Source of the DNA: Haliotis asinina
Taxonomy: Eukaryota; Mollusca; Gastropoda; Lepetellida; Haliotidae
DNA: 64,000 bases
Reading direction: 5' to 3'
Assembly: GCF_037392515.1 (NCBI RefSeq)
Contig: NC_090283.1
Location: 13,212,501-13,276,500 of the forward strand
Shown: positions 27,601 through 34,839 of the stretch, piece by piece
Numbering within the stretch: the stretch's first letter is position 1
How the letters are laid out: each line of letters begins with the position of its first letter
Notes under the pieces: model-generated
What the model saw: only the letters and a program-made list of their open reading frames with translations
Databases searched by the model: none
Told to the model about the DNA's origin: nothing
Made by a program: the position numbers and the translations under genes

Positions 27601-30600
27601 CAGACTTCAGCAATTACAAAATTTGCACATTCGGTCATTTCATTTGATCGCAATGACTTCACTTAGTTTCAATCTGGATAAAGGCGAGAAGGCAGGTGAA
27701 TGTTGTTGATTCGGCAGGAGGTGTATCTCAGAACTTATACTGAAGCTTATATACGAACGCCAAGTAATCGACTGCCTTAAAAGTCTAACTAAATGTCAAG
27801 TGGAAATACTGTATAGGAAAATAGAACAGTTTCATAAAATTGACGTTCACTTCTCCTTTGTGAAAAAACAACATGGAATCAAACACATACGATGATTTAC
27901 AAGCAACAATGTATATCGAGACTGCCAGCACAAAGGGCAAGAAGTACTAGATGCAATAGCAATTTTGACGCAGTTAGACAAGAGTGCAAAGGCTAAACGT
28001 GACATCTAGAAAAAGATATTGGTGTATCAGAAAAATATCACGGATACATTGGGGAGATTACGAAAAAGTATCTGAGAGATATGTTCCTTTTAACAGCATC
28101 GCATGGTTCTTTTGCATGTTCCTGATGCCCAGCTTCCACCTTCGGTAAACAGGCTTAAATTGTAGAGTTATGTTTCAACTGGACTAAAGAGTAAATGCAA
28201 TCGCGGACAAAAATCAACATTCATTTCGCAGTTTATCTGCAAAGCAAGGGTCCTTCCTTTAGGCATTGACTTGTATGTCAGGTAAGTTAATACATTTTGC
28301 AAGGAAAAGTTGATTACAATACGTTGCATGACATGAGTAGTATGTAGTATAAGCATGGGACTTTCAGTATAGATTTATAAACAGTGCCGATTGTGCTAGA
28401 AAAGTGCTGGTGCAAATGAAGATAACTGAAACTATTATTTGTTCTTTGTTGTCAGTCAGAACCAGAAAGTGTCCTATGTGTATTCATTTAATATAATCTT
28501 GTACAGGAATTTGGGGAAAGGTTGAAAACTTTATTGATCCTGCACATTGTAATGTTCCCATTTCTGATCAAGACATTCTCTTTTGCAACAGTTCTGTTTG
28601 TCTGATGGCAACATACATCATCCTGCTCGCCAAAATATGTTCATATGAAACAGAATGGAATATCCATTGGTTGTCTTGTTAATATCGTCAAGGATTGTGT
28701 AAAGTAGACAGAATTATGGCTTGTAAGTACAATGTTAGGGCTAAATTTCATCCATTGAAACGTTTGAATATACTATCGATATGTTCATTTACCTGACTTG
28801 TCCATCATTTTATGAGCGCTTCATTTTGTTTGGACAGTCAAATGTACACCTACTGAAGTGAACCGAGTAAAAAAAATTGACAAAAAGGTGGCATGACTAG
28901 TACGATGCGTTTAATCTGACTGGCCAATAAGAGAGGCATTGTAGAGATAGCTCCTAATAGTCACCGGTGGTACTTCGATGGAGACATGAACTTGTAAAAT
29001 AGCTCAGTAAGGATCTCTCCTTACTCTCGACCCATGAAGGTCCCGGGGTAGAATAGGCCTTCAGCAACCCATGCTTGCCATAAAAGGCTATGCGAAGAGG
29101 CGACTAACGGGATCGGGTGGTCAGACTCGCTGACTTGTTTGACACGTCATCGGTTCCCAATTGCGCAGATCGATGCTCATGTTGATCACTGGATTGTCTG
29201 GTCCAGGCTCGAATACTGACAGGCCGCCGCCATTTAGTTGGAATATTGCTGAGTGCGGCGTAATCCAAACTCACCCACTCACTCACTCACTCTCCTGACT
29301 TGGGAGATGTGCCATTAGGGCCTTGTGAGTCAAATTAAGGATGCTTCCATGGGCATGCTGCTAAGAAACAAATGGCAACTCAGAGAACAAATATGAACCA
29401 AAGTGAATTTGTAACTGAGATAACGTATGAGTATTATTCTCTTCAAGAAAGTAGGGGATACTGAACTTCCAATCTGGATAGGAAGTGTAAACGTTAACAA
29501 ACCTTTCAAGGACAGACATCATATGAACGCACCACCATTTACCTCTATTACCAACACTAAACACAACGCATGATATGCACGTACTCAAAGCAGTAGCCCC
29601 ACACACGTGCATGTGGTTCCATTCAGTTTGACGTTTTTCAAGAAGGTCGATCAATCACTTAAAATATTAGTTTTGACACTCTTGAATCACATATTTGTTA
29701 GTGTTTGTTTCTAGTCGTTTGTTTTAAAATGAAAATCGCATACATGCAAATTACATGCCATACACCAATCATCTGTCAAGAGCGAATGCATTCTAAATAA
29801 CTTTGACTGTAAGGACGTGTAAATTGTGATGCACTCACAAAACATTCTATAATATCATATCAACATTGATTGACTCCGATAAATCTCCCAAATATTTTTA
29901 ATCGAAAATAAAAAAATGGAGATCCCCTGCTAGTTTTGAAGAGTATTATAATACTAGTGCGAGTTGTCCATGTATGCTTGAGTTGATTCCACAGTATGTT
30001 TGATTGTACAGTATGTATTACTACATTGATGACATCGTAGCTACTTCCACTTGCCTGTATCACATTTTGGCATACAGGCTTGTTGGATTAGTTGACTAAA
30101 TTTGACATTTTGAACATATTTAATATCTCAGGCGAAGTCATCCAAGAGCAGGTCGATAAAAATGGCCCCTTCGACAGTGACCCCTACTGGATCCTGGATC
30201 CTGACCTCGGTGAAGGGCAATTCAAGGATCTCGATGGGTCAGAGGTGACGTTTTGGAAAGAGCTGATTGAGCGATATCTGTTGCCTTTGGAAGAGAATAA
30301 AGAACAACAAGAAAAGATAAAGAATGATTTGCTGGAACTACGGAACAAAACGTGTCTCTTTTTCTTTCTTATCAATGGTCTTTTTATTATATTAATCTTC
30401 ACACTGCAAATGGTATCAGATTATACACCGAACCTGAAGATCCATTTACCATGTCCAGATCCCACATTCCAAGGTGATCAGTTTGAACCAATTTCAATCA
30501 CCTTCATGCTTGTGTTTGGTGTGTTGTTGGTCATCCAGTTCCTGTCCATGTTTGTCCATCGCTTGTCCACATTCCTCCATATCACGTCCATCACAGACGT

Positions 30601-31255
30601 CCGGGACATAGGGAAGACACTGAGAAAGACCAAAGAGAAACTAGCGTCTGACAAGGAGGTGAAGGGTGAGGAGTATGTTGAACTTACAAAGGATCTCCAG
30701 CGATACCATGAAGATGAACTAGAGATCGAGGAAACTTCCGACCCGTTTGAGAATAGCCAGAAAGTGAAGTGGGCCAGAATACAGAGTAGAAGACACATAC
30801 GACAGCAGGCAGAGGCAGATACACCAACGACCTTTGATGAAAGGTTCGTTGGAAATCTTGCCAGGCTTGCACAAGATGTTGAACAGTCCGGAGACTCCTT
30901 CCCAAACGACAGGGAGAAAACCATTCACCGCTATAGGAAAAAGTCGGTTAAGACGTTAAAGAGTCTAAATGAATCTAGTCCCCATTTCACTAAATCTCTC
31001 GTCCGGAAAGCAACGCTCATGGCAAAGAGAATGAAGGAGGAACGACAGCAGGCTGACCAGAGCGTGCCTGATGCACCAGCCAGGAAACGAGCACCTGCTG
31101 AAAGGGTCAGAGACAAACACAGGAGGAGACAGGATCAGTCAAAGACGGCGGCTGATACAGAAGATGTGGAACTGTATGAAAACTTTAAAGGGCTTAAAGG
31201 GAAGGATGAGATAGAAGTGGACAGCATCGGAAATGCAGGACATACCGAGATGTGA
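594..31255 (+). CDS. CHS: Chitin synthase, complete gene, 15 coding exons
   Basis: Family 2 glycosyltransferase of the metazoan chitin synthase class: a multipass membrane enzyme that polymerises UDP-GlcNAc into chitin and extrudes it through the membrane. Fifteen exons join with matching phases at every junction (4,599 nt, about 1,532 residues, within the usual 1,500-1,600). Order: short hydrophilic N-terminus; N-terminal membrane segments (residues ~50-500); catalytic domain (~530-900) with CATMWHE at 568-574, LDGDVDF at 735-741, SPGCFSLFRGSA at 802-813, GEDRW at 839-843 and QRRRW at 877-881; a five-segment membrane block (~905-1055); SWGTRE at 1060-1065; a short coiled coil; two more membrane segments and a long charged cytosolic tail. 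ATG 594 has an ACCATGG context and an upstream in-frame TGA. In molluscs such enzymes serve radula, gut lining and shell matrix; which role applies here cannot be told. No myosin head precedes it, unlike the myosin-headed shell-forming class of bivalves. Confidence 0.95.
943..1045. repeat. (GGTAA)n pentanucleotide microsatellite
   Basis: About 20 nearly perfect copies of 'ggtaa' in chitin synthase intron 1. Loose 'taaggt/aagcta' relatives flank it from ~840 to ~1140. Confidence 0.95.
1617..2043 (+). CDS. CHS: Chitin synthase exon 2
   Basis: Acceptor 'attattttcag' ends at 1616. The exon reads (I)EKAKPWDIFQEDAKTSLS, then the membrane segment IVKLFTYIVFIGLILGSSVM and, near its end, WVWSLILVMWAPYVFTAM. 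Donor gtg|gtgagt at 2044. The 'KPWD(I/V)F' start is the usual beginning of the conserved region in animal chitin synthases. The open frame runs back to ATG 1525, but that stretch is intron by splice-site and phase evidence. Enters in phase 2, leaves in phase 0. Confidence 0.92.
2480..3548 (-). pseudogene. mariner transposase, broken
   Basis: Starts at ATG 3548 (MNKIEYRAVIKFLVLEGNS). The N-terminal paired helix-turn-helix region is intact, with RPGRPTTS at its end. VTCDETWIHYYDP carries the first catalytic Asp and HVTSPRTKKFKA follows. The frame is lost after DYLPKG (near 2900), a TAG follows, LLHQDNAPVH (second catalytic Asp, ~2800) is in another frame, and the segment that should hold the third Asp of the DD34D triad is deleted just before YHLFPNLKKHL (~2700). 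The C-terminus continues to about 2480. Several frameshifts and a missing catalytic residue mean no active enzyme. Confidence 0.92.
2489..3762 (-). mobile_element. mariner-type DNA transposon, 1,274 bp, inactive
   Basis: The two ends are inverted repeats of about 28 bp starting CGAGGGGATGTC and sharing GTTTTGAGCCTTG. They are flanked by TA on both sides (2487-2488 and 3763-3764), the target duplication of the Tc1/mariner superfamily. Length and transposase match a mariner of about 1.28 kb. It lies in intron 2 of the chitin synthase, antisense to it. Confidence 0.95.
3563..3608. repeat. (GT)n microsatellite inside the mariner
   Basis: About 20 GT dinucleotides between the transposase start and the right inverted repeat of the mariner; it explains the THTHTH run in the antisense frame. 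Confidence 0.9.
4396..4453. repeat. 20-bp tandem repeat, ~3 copies
   Basis: Three near-perfect copies of 'ttatgataataagtgta' in chitin synthase intron 2. Confidence 0.85.
5335..5535 (+). mobile_element. SINE family B copy, degraded
   Basis: Carries the family core (cttcagcaa..., 'gaccactggattgtctgatccagatttgattatttgcaggccgc', 'ctggaatagtgttg') with strong divergence. A separate fragment (ggcgactat...cgggtggtcagcctc) lies at ~5100-5160. Confidence 0.65.
5647..6608 (+). CDS. CHS: Chitin synthase exon 3 (large membrane exon)
   Basis: Acceptor 'ctatctccag' ends at 5646; donor ag|gtagga at 6609. It encodes about 320 residues starting ASLVEIIHSIGLCVFVFLVL, with eight or so hydrophobic segments, and forms the N-terminal transmembrane bundle. 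A polar loop near KKNATGCSIYG carries a possible N-glycosylation site. Ends LARTYR in phase 2. Confidence 0.93.
6895..6988 (+). CDS. CHS: Chitin synthase exon 4
   Basis: 94-nt exon between 'aatattacag' and 'aag|gtacgt'. Reads LFAKPLYCGILLDQSLILNR then KRVKEAHIETK, matching the 'P.Y....D.SL..NRR' stretch just before the catalytic domain in animal chitin synthases. Enters in phase 2, leaves in phase 0. Confidence 0.9.
7078..7312 (+). mobile_element. SINE family B copy
   Basis: Runs from 'ctgggttagaat' through 'gaggcgactaac', 'cactggattgtctggtccagac' to the tail 'gctgagtgcggtgtaaaactaaacccactcac'. Intron 4 of the chitin synthase. Confidence 0.85.
7600..8125. repeat. Degenerate minisatellite with ~110-185 bp spacing
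   Basis: The block 'gtattgttgagttggtaggtcgagtgtttgtgtgagagcagatgca' recurs at about 7702, 7812 (truncated) and 7997, each preceded by 'gagatttggatcggg'. The antisense open frame 7574-8194 is a by-product. Confidence 0.8.
8685..8840 (+). mobile_element. SINE family A copy (tRNA-derived)
   Basis: Begins with an A-box-like 'tagcctagtggtttaag' and a B-box-like 'cattcgattcc', then the body 'gggtacaatgtgtggagcccatttctggtgtccc' and the tail 'ggcgtaaaagcgcactcactc'. These promoter boxes make it a tRNA-related SINE. Confidence 0.8.
8875..9012. repeat. 69-bp direct tandem duplication
   Basis: 8875-8943 and 8944-9012 are nearly identical ('tgaagtgatc(t/g)tagtttcaccaaatattcagc...'), with one visible substitution in the first part. 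Confidence 0.9.
9046..9200 (-). mobile_element. SINE family A copy
   Basis: Reverse orientation: 'gtgagtgagtgagttttacgcc' tail first, then 'ggggtatcgaaccctgcc' (B-box complement) and 'aaccactagactaccccgtggcc' (A-box complement). Confidence 0.85.
10550..10623 (-). mobile_element. SINE family A head fragment
   Basis: Only the tRNA-like head is present: 'ttgtacccatctaggggttcgaacccgcgtcttcgg...' and 'aaccactagactaccccc'. A smaller relic lies at ~10690-10735. Confidence 0.75.
11278..11447 (+). CDS. CHS: Chitin synthase exon 5 (CATMWHE motif)
   Basis: Acceptor 'tttgtttcag' ends at 11277; donor ag|gtgaga at 11448. Reads EKNVSRVNVPHLGDSDVFDL, then TPMIYVCATMWHESENEM. CATMWHE opens the conserved glycosyltransferase domain of animal chitin synthases. 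The exon starts in phase 0, so the upstream in-frame ATG at 11230 belongs to the intron. Ends in phase 2. Confidence 0.95.
12181..12297. repeat. 40-bp inverted repeat with a ~37-bp loop
   Basis: Left arm 12181-12220 (cggtctgatgtatgcctctt...) and right arm 12258-12297 (...aggcgtacatcagaccg) pair over about 40 bp with about five mismatches. Probably the ends of a small foldback or MITE-like element in intron 5. Confidence 0.75.
12976..13052 (+). CDS. CHS: Chitin synthase exon 6
   Basis: 77-nt exon between 'ctccccag' and gaag|gtaagg, reading RLDEDQSARRKAI then KTFETDIDYYEFE. Both junction phases fit (2 in, 1 out). Animal chitin synthases have the same 'R.D.DQ.AR' after the CATMWHE exon. Confidence 0.92.
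15581..15689 (+). CDS. CHS: Chitin synthase exon 7
   Basis: Acceptor 'gcctgtttcag', donor acg|gtacgt. Reads (A)HIFFDDAFQPHKDGDVDYDV then NDWVKQLLRVINVALR, matching the 'H..FDDAF' block of the family. Enters in phase 1, leaves in phase 2. Confidence 0.93.
15765..15900 (-). mobile_element. SINE family B 3' part
   Basis: Reverse complement of the family core: 'ccagctgtatggcggcggtgtgtaaataatcgagtctggaccagacaatccagtgatcaacagcatgag'. Directly downstream of exon 7. Confidence 0.8.
16262..16393 (+). mobile_element. SINE family A copy
   Basis: 'agcgtagcgtagtggtgaaagtg' head, 'gaagcccatttctgg' body and 'aaacgccgcgtaaaaactaagctcactcac' tail, ending 12 bases before exon 8. Confidence 0.75.
16406..16559 (+). 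CDS. CHS: Chitin synthase exon 8
   Basis: Acceptor 'gttctacacag', donor cag|gtaggg. Encodes RDEYNTPHTIPAPTRTETPY then GGRLVWTLQGG and HLKDKMKIRHRKRWSQ. The YGGRLVWTLPGG / KIRHRKRWSQ pair is a family hallmark. Leaves in phase 0. A SINE tail abuts the acceptor, so part of the branch-site region is repeat-derived. Confidence 0.95.
17690..17942. repeat. 30-bp tandem repeat, ~8-9 copies
   Basis: Unit 'aatggatatacaatataataatccacacat' recurs every 30 bp (17751, 17781, 17811, 17841, 17871, 17901, 17931). Because 30 is a multiple of three it is open in several frames on both strands (periodic YIHYV-like peptides); these are not genes. Confidence 0.95.
18040..18290 (+). mobile_element. SINE family B copy
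   Basis: From 'gagatccgggttagaattgatcttcag' through 'cactggattatctggaccagactcgattatttac' to 'gttgctgagtgcggtgttaaacc'. Confidence 0.85.
18421..18631 (+). CDS. CHS: Chitin synthase exon 9 (LDGDVDF motif)
   Basis: Acceptor 'tcgtccttgcag' ends at 18420; donor cag|gtgggg. Reads VMYLYYFLANRL, then NTFLLALDGDVDFQPEAL and GAACGRIHPIGSG. The acidic residues of LDGDVDF are the metal/UDP-sugar site of the processive GT2 fold. Leaves in phase 1. The open frame runs past the donor to 18702 by chance. Confidence 0.96.
19195..19305 (-). mobile_element. SINE family B 3' fragment
   Basis: Reverse complement of the tail: 'caacgccacactcagcaatgttacagctatatgacggtggtctgtaaatag...tggaccagaccatcc'. Confidence 0.75.
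19388..19588 (+). CDS. CHS: Chitin synthase exon 10
   Basis: Acceptor 'ttcttaccag', donor caag|gtaaga. Reads (G)PMVWYQKFEYAVSHWLQKAT then CVLCSPGCFSLFRGSAMMDD. 'MVWYQKFEYA..HWLQKA.EH..GCVLCSPGCFSLFR' is nearly invariant in animal chitin synthases and contributes to the acceptor site. Phase 1 on both sides. Confidence 0.96.
19598..19712 (-). mobile_element. SINE family A copy
   Basis: Starts 10 bases after exon 10: 'gtgagtgagtgagtgcgtgagt...' tail, then 'tcttcggcttgacgagcgaacacctttaccgctagtgtacccc' (tRNA-like head in complement). Confidence 0.75.
19808..20037 (+). mobile_element. SINE family B copy
   Basis: 'gatacatccgggttagaactgatcttcc', 'gatcactgaatagtctggtccagatttgattgcttac' and 'gctgagtgcggcgtaaaacttactcatacac'. 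Confidence 0.85.
21385..21468 (-). mobile_element. SINE family A head fragment
   Basis: 'acgcattgttcccacatggagaatcgaacctggatcttcggcgtgccgagcgaacgccttaaccactagcc' is the complement of a tRNA-like head with its B-box and A-box. Confidence 0.8.
21636..21802 (+). CDS. CHS: Chitin synthase exon 11 (EDRW and QRRRW motifs)
   Basis: Acceptor 'tttacttgaag', donor cag|gtactc. Reads (G)EDRWLCTLLLQQGYRVEYCA, then FYEFFNQRRRWTPSTMANTL. EDRW holds the catalytic base and QRRRW binds the growing chain in GT2 processive enzymes. Enters in phase 1, leaves in phase 0. Confidence 0.97.
22360..22810. mobile_element. Foldback element with minisatellite arms and 9-bp direct repeats
   Basis: The left arm (22364-22435) repeats 'ggacaaaatccacccggac'; the right arm (~22633-22806) repeats the complement 'gtccgggtgggaattgtcc'. 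The whole is bounded by 'cttcagaga' at 22351-22359 and 22811-22819, a plausible 9-bp target-site duplication. The unit repeat within each arm is about 15 bp. No coding capacity. Lies in intron 11. Confidence 0.75.
23395..23635 (+). mobile_element. SINE family B copy
   Basis: Well preserved: 'gacccatgaaggtccggggtagaatagtaattcagcaa...' to 'gatgagtgcggggtaaaactaaactcactcacttac'. Confidence 0.9.
23899..24129 (+). CDS. CHS: Chitin synthase exon 12
   Basis: Acceptor 'ctgtattttag', donor cag|gtaagt. Encodes DWKSVTRKNADISCLYIIYQ and three hydrophobic stretches including FLLIVGAINVAF and LVPVAVFVLLCF. It opens the membrane bundle after QRRRW. 231 nt, phase 0 on both sides. Confidence 0.95.
24735..24968 (+). 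mobile_element. SINE family B copy
   Basis: 'ccccgtgaaggtcctggggtagaatacgccttcagcaacccat' to 'gttgagtgcggcgtaaaactaaactcactcactcactc'. Confidence 0.9.
25443..25941 (+). CDS. CHS: Chitin synthase exon 13
   Basis: Acceptor 'catctttcag', donor acag|gtgtgt. Starts LAYAAIISIVYSLVMMLVIV, continues with the HPQEL loop and helices to SLGNLHVVSWGTRE, the signature at the end of the translocating channel. A Pro/Gln linker follows and then SKDQLDQVMKRLEKIEAAVV, a short heptad coiled coil also found in one class of animal chitin synthases. Leaves in phase 1; donors at 25944 and 25946 would break the frame. Confidence 0.95.
26419..27112. repeat. Large diverged inverted repeat (~260-bp arms, ~190-bp spacer)
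   Basis: 26419-26676 reads 'gcgagcgaagcgaacaaagg...ttggcaacgtactttcc...cttccggttgaacgg'. The complement of 26870-27112 reads 'gcgaagcgagcaaaggttgg...cttccggttcaacgg', with about 75-80% match by eye. Several frames are open across each arm but none looks like protein. It lies between exons 13 and 14 and could be an old foldback or MITE-like insertion. Confidence 0.8.
27433..27495 (+). CDS. CHS: Chitin synthase exon 14 (63-nt cassette)
   Basis: Acceptor 'tgttacgcag', donor cag|gtaggt. Exon 13 ends in phase 1 and exon 15 starts with the last two bases of a codon, so this exon must be read in phase 1: PQRSDSNARQLRQRRQISLP, a basic Ser/Gln/Arg-rich linker. The alternative frame (VPREVIPMPDN...) is open but incompatible with both neighbours. 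Since 63 is a multiple of three and both boundaries are phase 1, it can be skipped without frameshift (alternative splicing is inference). Confidence 0.7.
29028..29292 (+). mobile_element. SINE family B copy (near full length)
   Basis: The best-preserved copy: 'gacccatgaaggtcccggggtagaataggccttcagcaacccatgcttgcc', 'gaggcgactaacgggatcgggtggtcagactcgctgac', and the tail 'gcggcgtaatccaaactcacccactcactc'. Confidence 0.92.
29545..29655. repeat. Repeat-family fragment shared with 35495-35585
   Basis: 'aaacacaacgcatgatatgcacgt...cagtagccccacacacgtgcatg...gacgtttttcaa' matches 'gaacacaacacatgggatgcacgtgcac...cagtagcacaacacacgtgcatg...gacggttttca' near 35495. Nature unknown. Confidence 0.65.
30132..31255 (+). 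CDS. CHS: Chitin synthase exon 15 (C-terminus and stop)
   Basis: Acceptor 'taatatctcag' ends at 30131; stop TGA 31253-31255. Begins (G)EVIQEQVDKNGPFDSDPYWI, then VTFWKELIERYLLPLEENKE, typical of the family. Two membrane segments follow (FFFLINGLFIILIFTLQM and ISITFMLVFGVLLVIQFLSM) and then about 220 charged residues including IRQQAEADTPTTFDERF and a basic ARKRAPAERVRDKHRRRQ stretch. The long hydrophilic cytosolic tail ends NAGHTEM. Confidence 0.95.
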
Positions 31256-32185
31256 GATGTATTTTTCATATGAGAAGTATAATGATACAAACAGTTGAAA
31301 CACATCAGCTTTCAGTAGAAAAAACCTGTGAAACGTGCCATGATTTGTTTCTTAAATTGTTTCCCTAGTGTTATCTGAAAATATTACATTTGATGTATAT
31401 GCATAGAGAAGCGAAGGTTCTCCTTGTTGAACTCCATCTATTTTAATCACAGTTGTGACATCATAACCACTTTTCGTATTGACTATGACGTTTAAAAATT
31501 AGTCAATTGATTAGGACCCATCTGAGGGTTTCCATAGATGCTAAATGTGCCGGAGTTATGTGTTATATAGATATGATAATGGATTTGCCCTTACTTGTTG
31601 AACAGTCCTTGAATGCATAGAAAAATCTACTATGAGCAGCAAAAGGAACGCAAGTCTAGCTTGTCTGTCACTTTGCCGTGAACGTTCCATCAACATAAAC
31701 GTTTACTTTTATGAGATTTCATTTTTTTTTCGAAACTTGCGTTTCATTTACTATTCAGCATATAGTGTGCATTGCCAATAACGCAGCAAATATGTAAGAC
31801 AAATGGTACATTTCTAATGACAGACACTATAAATGAATCATGTTTAAGGTCTCAAATTCAAAGGCATTCATGGAAGTGTTTGCAAAGGCAAATAGCATCT
31901 TCAATACCATTTTTAAAACTTTAACAAGCAAAAGAACACTTGGTCCTCGCATGTCAAATGCTATGTTGTAATTTAATCATTAATTATGTAAATGCTTTGA
32001 CTCATGATTGCTGAGTGCGGCGTAAAACTAAACTCACTCACTTACTTTGACTCATGGATGACATCTCTTCCGTTGGCATATACCTGTGTACAATATTGTA
32101 TATCTGTTATTCTGTACAGTTTCTATGTTAATAAATGTACCCTTCGTACATCGTGATATTTGGGTTGTACACACAAGTAATGAGT
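31256..32185 (+). other. 3' flank of chitin synthase
   Basis: AT-rich, no coding potential. It holds the 3' end of a SINE B copy (32005-32045, 'ttgctgagtgcggcgtaaaactaaactcactcacttac'). The first clear AATAAA downstream of the stop is near 32130, within 'gttaataaatgt', which would give a long 3' UTR; this is uncertain. Confidence 0.4.
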
Positions 32186-32295
32186 CGGTATGGTAGCCCA
32201 GTAAGAGTCCGCTTTTCACGATGAAGCCCGAGGTTTGAATGCCCACACAAGTACACTCTGTGAAGCCCCTTTCTAGTGTGCCCAGCAGTTTGTAT
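32186..32295 (+). mobile_element. SINE family A copy (variant 'gaatgcccac')
   Basis: 'gtcggtatggtagcccagtaagagtccgc...gaggtttgaatgcccacacaagtacactctgtgaagcccctttctagtgtgccc'. A sister copy lies at 34246-34382 on the other side of the LINE. Confidence 0.8.
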
Positions 32296-32299
32296 GATA

Positions 32300-32372
32300 A
32301 TAAATATGCACTTTATACAACGTGAAGTTTGAACTGAACTACCATCACACTTCAATAGACCTGTATTCAGGG
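32300..32372. repeat. Direct repeat flanking the LINE, left copy
   Basis: 'aaatatgcactttatacaacg...gaactgaactaccatcacacttcaatagacctgtattcag' recurs, diverged, at 33962-34035 on the far side of the LINE. Confidence 0.8.
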
Positions 32373-32439
32373 AGGGATATACAACAAAAGATAATATATT
32401 TATACTGTATAGCCCAATACAATGATACCTCATCTCAAA

Positions 32440-33960
32440 AGGTGGAACGTTCTACGCACTATTTGTTGACTTTGCAAAGGTTTTTGATTCTGTGCAACGC
32501 GATAAACTTTGGGGGCTTCTGCAATCGCACGGTCTTAGTAGTAAAATGAATAAACTGTTCAAGAGTATATACAAAAATGTTAAATATGTGTAAGGAATAA
32601 GCATGAATTATGCGTTCTTTCATTGGTGAACTAGGGGTTAGACAAGGTTGTTTTTTAAGCTCTTTCCTTTTTAGGCTTTCCATTAATGAACTAGCAGTAC
32701 AAATATGTGAGGCATGTACGAATGGGATCCAGCTACAACCAGATATAACACAACTAATTCTGCTACTCTTTGCCGATGATATTGTATTATTCTCTAGTAC
32801 TGTTAACGGTTTACAGAAACAAATAGACGATTAGACAATTTTTCTGACCAAGATAAATTGTATGTAAACAGAGACAAAATCAAACACCAAACTGCCAGCG
32901 TTTATAAGTACCTGTATTTCTCTAATAGCCTTTTCTGGTCTATACACACAAAACAAGCGTCGGTACAAGTTTTGAAAATCTTAATCGGTGTTTGTGAAAA
33001 TATGCGATCATTGGGCAAAATGTCCTTTAACACGTTCTTTAAAATATTCGATATGAAGATAAGTGCAATAGTCCTATATGGCTCTGAAATATGGGGATTA
33101 CAACAATATGCCAGTATTGAAAGAGTCCATTTATATGCATGCAAAAAAATCCTTGGGGTAAAACCGAACACGTGTAATATGATGCTCTCTGGAGAATTGG
33201 GTAGATCCCCTATGTTTATATACTCTTCCATCAAAGCAATGAAGTACTGGGTAAGATTTTTCCATTTGCCATGCCATAGGTTTCCGAAAAAATGTTATGA
33301 TATGATGAAATTGTATGACAAAAATGGGAAAAGAAATGGGGTGGCTGATACCAGAGAGCTGCTGTACTAAACTGGCTAGGGTTATGTGTGGTGTGATTAC
33401 AGCGTTCAGTTGTACACAAACTTTATCATACCATTTACACAAAGAATGAAAGATGTGTATTTCCAATTTTGCTCGGAATCGCTACTTCTATCCACAAAAT
33501 GCTTATACTATAGTCAATGGAAATCGGATATACGTTTTGAAGACTAATTAGCAAAAATAGACGCTGCTCTTCTCATGAATTATTTATTGAAACCGGCAGG
33601 TATGCAGGTACACAAAGAGAAAAAGGAGTATGTCATTTATGTAATATGAATGCAGTTGAAGATGAACTACGTTTCCTTGTAATCTGTCCTGCTTATAGGA
33701 CTCTACGAACAATCTACCTAAAACCAAACTTTAATAAGCACCCAAGTGTTAGAGCATTAATTTCACTATTAACAGATACTACCACATCACTATTACAGAA
33801 TCTGGCAATGTACATCTACTTCGCTATGACACTAAGAAAACGTATTGTTACAGAGAACTTATAAATGACTTCTGTCTACTCATGTAAACTCTAAATGTAC
33901 TACAGGCCTGCGACCTTTTAAGTACTGAAATAAAGATTGACTGATTGATAAATTAATAAA
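32440..33960 (+). mobile_element. Non-LTR retrotransposon (LINE) 3' half, decayed
   Basis: Reverse transcriptase blocks appear in order over several frames: FVDFAKVFDSVQRDKLWGLL (~32460), GVRQGCFLSSFLF (~32630), LLLFADDIVLFSS (~32765) and then the post-RT region with YGSEIWGLQQYASIERVHLY and KKILGVKP (33080-33170). A C-terminal remnant (DELRFLVICPAYRTLR, ~33655) follows. It ends 'tgaaataaagattgactgattgataaattaataaattac'. The 5' end is missing and frameshifts and stops interrupt it, so it is inactive. Clade not assigned. Confidence 0.88.
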
Positions 33961-33961
33961 T

Positions 33962-34035
33962 TACTAAATATACACTTTATAAAATGCGATGCTTGAGCTG
34001 AACTACCATCACACTTCAATAGACCTGTATTGCAT
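33962..34035. repeat. Direct repeat flanking the LINE, right copy
   Basis: Matches 32300-32372 over about 70 bp ('ctgaactaccatcacacttcaatagacctgtatt'). Confidence 0.8.
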
Positions 34036-34245
34036 TCATTGTGATTACAACCTAATCTGTAGAAAGCATCACAACTGACCTAAAGGGCTTGTGTTATCTC
34101 AGGTTTTTACACCGTCAGAGGGTAAAAGTGGTGGCGAGACAACATACACTGAACTAGATTTTAAACCAACTGTGCTGTTCTATTCTCTATTAGATCCCCT
34201 TTTTTATGAGGTTGTGAAACATTTCGGTAATTGTACACATACGTG

Positions 34246-34382
34246 CTGGGTCGGTGTGGTAGCCTAGTGACTGGAGAGTCCACTCTTCACCTGAAGTCCG
34301 ATTTTCGAATGCCCACGCAGGTACAATCTGTGAATCCCCTTTCTGGTGTCCCACCATAATATCACCATACCTAATCGCCAGC
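34246..34382 (+). mobile_element. SINE family A copy (variant 'gaatgcccac')
   Basis: 'gtcggtgtggtagcctagtgactggagagtccac...tttcgaatgcccacgcaggtacaatctgtgaatcccctttctggtgtccc'. Confidence 0.82.
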
Positions 34383-34839
34383 ACAAAAAGTCAGCCATCT
34401 AGCCCCCCCTACTTCCAACAGTGAATGAGCGGGTTAGGTGAATGCCTGTGTGTGCTGGTCACAAGCTGCCTGAATCTGAAGGTATCGATTCGAATCCGGG
34501 ACCCATCCCAAACCAAAATACTAGAATCTGTAAATTACTGAGAATCTGTAATCCTAAAGTTTACAGTTCTTACATCTGACCGCTTCGACATTGCATCGTG
34601 TATTCATTAATTAAGAACGAAAACCGACTATTTATGCAAGAGAGATGGAGTTCCCAAAAGACAAAATAGACTAGAATTAGTAATGATTAGTTATATCATG
34701 TACATTCAGAAAACGAGCTGGCATAAAAAATGTTCAGTTTGACGTTACTGCTGGAGAACACTTGGAAGAGTGTTATTAACACCTGAATGAAGTTCCTGTG
34801 CTTGACTACAATTCCTCCTTCCGCAGCCCCGCCTCCCTA

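Larger units (their letters stand above)
27496..30131 (+). other. Chitin synthase intron 14
   Basis: 2.6 kb without coding potential apart from a SINE B copy (29028-29292) and a short repeat-family fragment (29545-29655). Confidence 0.7.

Noticed and set aside
27415-27666. 83-codon frame reading VPREVIPMPDNCDSEDKYLYQ
   Set aside because: Out of phase with chitin synthase exons 13 and 15; the exon here must be read in another frame.
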